Shown here: positions 7,780 to 9,487 of the stretch, in pieces
How the letters are laid out: every line of letters starts with the position of its first letter
Numbering within the stretch: position 1 is the first letter of the stretch
Source: Aquisalimonas sp.
GTDB taxonomy: Bacteria > Pseudomonadota > Gammaproteobacteria > Nitrococcales > Aquisalimonadaceae
Length of the DNA stretch: 9,487 bases
Assembly (NCBI GenBank): GCA_007133445.1
Contig: SLMR01000122.1
Span: 1 to 9,487, forward strand
Direction: 5' to 3'
Translations under genes and position numbers: made by a program
Notes under the pieces: generated by a model
Told to the model about the DNA's origin: nothing
What the model saw: only the letters and a program-made list of their open reading frames with translations
The model's database searches: none

Positions 7780-7799
7780 ACATGACCATTGAGTCATGT
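7780..7799. promoter_or_regulatory. Palindromic operator candidate in the mazG-tetR divergent region
   Basis: Perfect inverted repeat: ACATGAC (7780-7786), six-base spacer CATTGA, GTCATGT (7793-7799), 20 bp in all. Its size and symmetry suit a TetR-family dimer, and it lies between tetR and the divergent mazG, the usual place for an autoregulatory operator. The right arm overlaps the -35 hexamer of a possible tetR promoter (7789-7817). On the minus strand a weak promoter toward mazG (TTGATA at 7804-7799, TGTCGT at 7780-7775, spacer 18) would also be covered. A second, imperfect repeat (TCAA...TTGA, 7801-7820) lies just beside it. Binding by this particular regulator is inference. Confidence 0.5.
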
Positions 7800-7817
7800 A
7801 TCAACGCCGTTTAGGCT
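7789..7817 (+). promoter_or_regulatory. Possible sigma-70 promoter toward tetR (distal)
   Basis: TTGAGT (7789-7794), 17-nt spacer, TAGGCT (7812-7817). It has four of six -35 matches and keeps the TA and final T of the -10. Transcription would begin near 7824, giving a G-rich leader of about 90 nt. The -35 lies in the palindrome, so a bound repressor would block it. Confidence 0.35.
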
Positions 7818-7866
7818 TGATGACTGGAGCCGCCGACGCGGGTGCGTTGGGGCGGGGGCCGCTGGT

Positions 7867-7894
7867 TTGACAGTCGCGCCCGCTTCTGTACCGT
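7867..7894 (+). promoter_or_regulatory. Possible sigma-70 promoter toward tetR (proximal)
   Basis: Consensus -35 TTGACA (7867-7872), 16-nt spacer, TACCGT (7889-7894), which keeps the TA and final T of the -10. Transcription would begin near 7901, about 16 nt before the ATG at 7917. It competes with the distal candidate, and the sequence alone does not decide between them. Confidence 0.35.
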
Positions 7895-7916
7895 CTCCGG
7901 GTTCTGGCGGACTGAC

Positions 7917-8570
7917 ATGAACACTTCAGGGGATGCCTTAGTGACACGGACAACGCGCAAACCGGTGACCGCTCGCGGGGAACAGACCCGGCAGAAGCTG
8001 CTCGCTGCCGCCGAATCGGAGTTCGGGGAAAAAGGCTTCCACCAAGCGTCGGTCAGCAGCATCACCCGCTGCGCCGGAGTCGCCCAGGGGACGTTCTACA
8101 TCTACTACGACTCCAAGGAAGAGATCCTGCGCGAACTGGTCCGGTTCATGAACCGCAAGCTTCGCCACACGCTCACGCGCGCGACCCACGGCATTACGGA
8201 CCGGGTCGAAATCGAGCGCGTCGGGCTTGAGGCGTTCCTGCGCTTTGCCATGGAGGACAAGAATCTCTACCGCGTGGTTCTGGAGTCGCAGTTCATCGAC
8301 GAGTCGATCTACCGTGAGTACTACGAGCAGATGGCCCGGGTCTACACGGTGCGCCTGGAGAAAGCGCAGAAAGAGGGCCAGATCCGGCCGGGCTCGGCCT
8401 ACGGCCAGGCCTGGGCGCTGATGGGCATGGCCTCGTTCCTGGGCCTGCGTTACCCGGTCTGGGAGGGCACCATGCCACCGGATGACGTCATGGAGGCAGC
8501 ACTGGCCTTCATCCGCGGCGGTCTGGTACCGGAAGGTGAACTGCTGGCCGCCCATCCGAGCGAGGCCTGA
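7917..8570 (+). CDS. TetR/AcrR-family transcriptional regulator
   Basis: Protein of 217 aa from the ATG at 7917. Residues about 25-71 are the TetR DNA-binding domain: RQKLLAAAESEFGEKGFHQASVSSITRCAGVAQGTFYIYYDSKEEIL in outline, with the recognition helix around AQGTFYIYY (56-64). The remainder is an all-helical ligand and dimerisation domain containing LYRVVLESQFIDESIYREYYEQ and a Trp/Met-rich helix (AWALMGMASFLGL), which suggests a hydrophobic effector pocket. The effector is not recognisable. A GTG at 7941 (209 aa) is a real alternative start: AGGGGA at 7928-7933 is 7 nt before it, and the TetR domain does not need the first eight residues. The frame also extends to an ATG at 7842, unlikely because it would overlap the promoter. 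No operon partner follows, because the next gene converges. Likely targets are its own promoter and perhaps mazG, via the palindrome at 7780-7799. Confidence 0.88.
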   Translation: MNTSGDALVTRTTRKPVTARGEQTRQKLLAAAESEFGEKGFHQASVSSITRCAGVAQGTFYIYYDSKEEILRELVRFMNRKLRHTLTRATHGITDRVEIERVGLEAFLRFAMEDKNLYRVVLESQFIDESIYREYYEQMARVYTVRLEKAQKEGQIRPGSAYGQAWALMGMASFLGLRYPVWEGTMPPDDVMEAALAFIRGGLVPEGELLAAHPSEA

Positions 8571-8577
8571 GGTCCGC

Positions 8578-8618
8578 TCCCTGCCCGGTCCACGCGTCAG
8601 GGCAGTTCCGGGCAGGGA
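8578..8618. terminator. Inverted repeat, probable bidirectional terminator
   Basis: TCCCTGCCCGG (8578-8588) and CCGGGCAGGGA (8608-8618) form a perfect 11-bp, GC-rich stem around a 19-nt loop, between the converging tetR and TPR lipoprotein genes. An alternative shorter stem pairs CTGCCC (8581-8586) with GGGCAG (8600-8605). The right arm lies inside the last codons of the lipoprotein gene. Neither side has a clear T-run, so strong intrinsic termination is uncertain. Confidence 0.45.
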
Positions 8619-9085
8619 ATCTCGATATCCGGGTTGCGCACGGTCTTCGCCAGCAGGCAGCTCAGGTAGACATCCGTGGCGCGCGTGCTGGCGCTTTCCG
8701 GCATCTCGTCCCGGGCCTCATCCAGGAGTTTCGCTCCCTTGCGCATGTATACCAGGCCCAGGTTGTACCGCGCCTCATGGTATTCCGGGTCGTGCTCCAG
8801 GGCGGTGGTGAACCCACGCACGGCGTCGTCCAGATCACCATCTGCGGCGGCCAGATTTCCGAGCTGGAACCAGGCGCGCGGCCGCTCCGGGTCCACTTCC
8901 ACCAGTTCTGCATAGGCGCTGCGCGCCGCGGTGTCGTCACCGGCGGCTTCGGCTTCCAGCGCCTTCTGGTTCAGCTTCAGGGCCCGGTCACGGTCGTTCT
9001 GCTGAGGCGTGGCACAACCGGCAACCAGCGCTGCGGCGAGGATGATCACGCCAGCGCTGTGCCGGGCTCTGCTTGTCCTGTCCAT
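8597..9085 (-). CDS. TPR-repeat lipoprotein
   Basis: Protein of 162 aa from the ATG at 9085. A short basic start (R3, R6, R8) and hydrophobic core lead to the lipobox VAGC with the lipidated Cys at 24; Ala at +2 predicts the outer membrane. After a Gln/Asn/Asp linker come tetratricopeptide units at about 36-69, 70-103 (FQLGNLAAADGDLDDAVRGFTTALEHDPEYH) and a partial third at 104-130 (ARYNLGLVYMRKG). The C-terminal tail holds two Cys (147 and 158), possibly a disulfide in the periplasm. TPR lipoproteins usually act as scaffolds; no partner can be named. It is shorter than PilF/PilW (about 250 aa) and lies opposite to ispG, so I do not call it PilF. The frame runs on to an ATG at 9112, but the strong ribosome site at 9091-9096 favours 9085. 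The gene ends in the inverted repeat shared with tetR. Confidence 0.85.
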   Translation of the reverse strand: MDRTSRARHSAGVIILAAALVAGCATPQQNDRDRALKLNQKALEAEAAGDDTAARSAYAELVEVDPERPRAWFQLGNLAAADGDLDDAVRGFTTALEHDPEYHEARYNLGLVYMRKGAKLLDEARDEMPESASTRATDVYLSCLLAKTVRNPDIEIPCPELP

Positions 9086-9090
9086 GGCAA

Positions 9091-9096
9091 ACCTCC
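9091..9096 (-). promoter_or_regulatory. Strong Shine-Dalgarno fixing the TPR lipoprotein start
   Basis: Minus-strand GGAGGT lies 5 nt before the ATG at 9085. The resulting N-terminus is a normal length for a lipoprotein signal (Cys at 24); the upstream ATG at 9112 would put the Cys at 33. Confidence 0.75.
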
Positions 9097-9127
9097 GCTT
9101 GTGCTGTATCATTGCGCCTGGTTTCCC

Positions 9128-9158
9128 GCGGGCCGTTCAGTGGTCGCGCGGCGGGCCG
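9128..9158. repeat. Pair of short direct repeats upstream of ispG
   Basis: GCGGGCCG occurs at 9128-9135 and again at 9151-9158, 23 bp start to start (about two helical turns), in the divergent gap between the TPR lipoprotein gene and ispG. It could be a regulator site, but an 8-bp GC repeat can arise by chance in DNA of this composition. Confidence 0.3.
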
Positions 9159-9248
9159 AAAGGCGGCACCCTATCACAGACAGTGTCGCCTGCACCCGTC
9201 ACCGCATCACACCACCCGCGTTCGAGCAACGAGACAGCGTCGTGAATC

Positions 9249-9487
9249 ATGCAAGCTGACCAGACTCCCCTGCGCCGCCACACCGTGCCGGTCATCATCG
9301 GTAACGTCACCGTTGGCGGTGATGCCCCGGTGGTGGTGCAGTCCATGACCAACACCGACACCGCCGACGAGGTGGCCACCGCCGTGCAGGTAGCCGATCT
9401 CGCTCGTGCCGGCTCCGAGATCGTGCGGGTGCCGGTGAACAATGAGGCCGCAGCGGCGGCTGTTCCACACATTCGTGACCGCCTGGA
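9249..9487 (+). CDS. ispG: 4-hydroxy-3-methylbut-2-enyl diphosphate synthase (partial, 3' end outside window)
   Basis: The first 79 codons are present; the frame is open to the window edge. IspG (GcpE) is a 4Fe-4S enzyme of the MEP pathway that converts methylerythritol cyclodiphosphate to HMBPP, on the way to IPP and DMAPP. The start [30 protein letters not shown] (residues about 9-38) is the family's N-terminal signature, followed by the barrel helix [23 protein letters not shown]. The cluster-binding Cys residues lie in the missing C-terminal part. The ATG at 9249 is the first possible start, because an in-frame TGA sits at 9243-9245. I see no good Shine-Dalgarno before it and no convincing sigma-70 promoter in 9113-9248. 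In many gammaproteobacteria rodZ and a PilF-type gene lie directly upstream on the same strand; here the upstream neighbour is a divergent lipoprotein gene. Confidence 0.93.
   Translation, partial: MQADQTPLRRHTVPVIIGNVTVGGDAPVVVQSMTNTDTADEVATAVQVADLARAGSEIVRVPVNNEAAAAAVPHIRDRL

Noticed and set aside
7088..7792. 234-aa open frame on plus opposite mazG
   Set aside because: Antisense to a confident MazG with both metal sites; it would also run through the control region.
7840..7858. G-rich tract resembling a G-quadruplex in the tetR leader
   Set aside because: Only three runs of three or more G are present; a canonical four-run motif is missing.
8777..9259. 160-aa open frame on plus opposite the TPR lipoprotein and overlapping the ispG start
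   Set aside because: Antisense to a lipoprotein gene with clear signal and TPR repeats, and it runs into ispG out of frame.
1..9487. Search for mobile elements, CRISPR, tRNA/rRNA genes, toxin-antitoxin or defence genes
   Set aside because: No repeat array, transposase, integrase, RNA-gene signature or defence motif was seen; MazG here is the two-domain housekeeping form, and no mazEF is nearby.

Overview
The window reads as ordinary chromosome of a high-GC gammaproteobacterium. G+C is roughly two-thirds by eye, third codon positions are strongly G/C, and long antisense shadow frames follow from that. The proteins are rich in Asp/Glu. Together with mfd-csiV adjacency and the presence of CsiV, this suggests a halophilic or haloalkaliphilic lineage such as Ectothiorhodospiraceae or a relative. 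That placement is inference; no rRNA or other marker is present.

Layout. (1) Positions 15-6369 run on the plus strand: aguB (N-carbamoylputrescine amidase, last step of the agmatine-to-putrescine route), a divergent type I-beta DAHP synthase (entry to the shikimate pathway), mfd (transcription-repair coupling factor, complete with UvrA-facing, RNA polymerase-binding and translocase regions) and csiV (periplasmic cell-wall protein). Gaps are 42, 7 and 66 bp, so at least the DAHP synthase and mfd are probably co-transcribed. (2) Positions 6366-7702 hold a minus-strand pair: mazG (NTP pyrophosphohydrolase, GTG start) followed by a small outer-membrane beta-barrel protein. They are joined by an ATGA stop/start overlap. 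The barrel gene meets csiV tail to tail on a palindromic CTAG that supplies both stop codons. (3) Positions 7703-7916 are a divergent control region with a perfect 7-6-7 palindrome over a plausible promoter, facing a TetR-family regulator gene (7917-8570). (4) A minus-strand TPR lipoprotein (8597-9085) converges on tetR at an 11-bp inverted repeat. (5) After a 163-bp divergent gap, ispG (MEP isoprenoid pathway) starts at 9249 and runs off the window.

Most genes are housekeeping: polyamine and aromatic biosynthesis, DNA repair, nucleotide-pool cleaning, isoprenoids and envelope upkeep. I found no mobile element, CRISPR array, tRNA or rRNA gene, or defence cassette, and no new multi-gene system. 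The points most worth a second look are the DAHP synthase, which has Asp where the family has a metal-binding Glu, the likely TetR operator, the mazG-barrel coupling, and compact gene junctions. No stretch over 300 bp lacks a gene.
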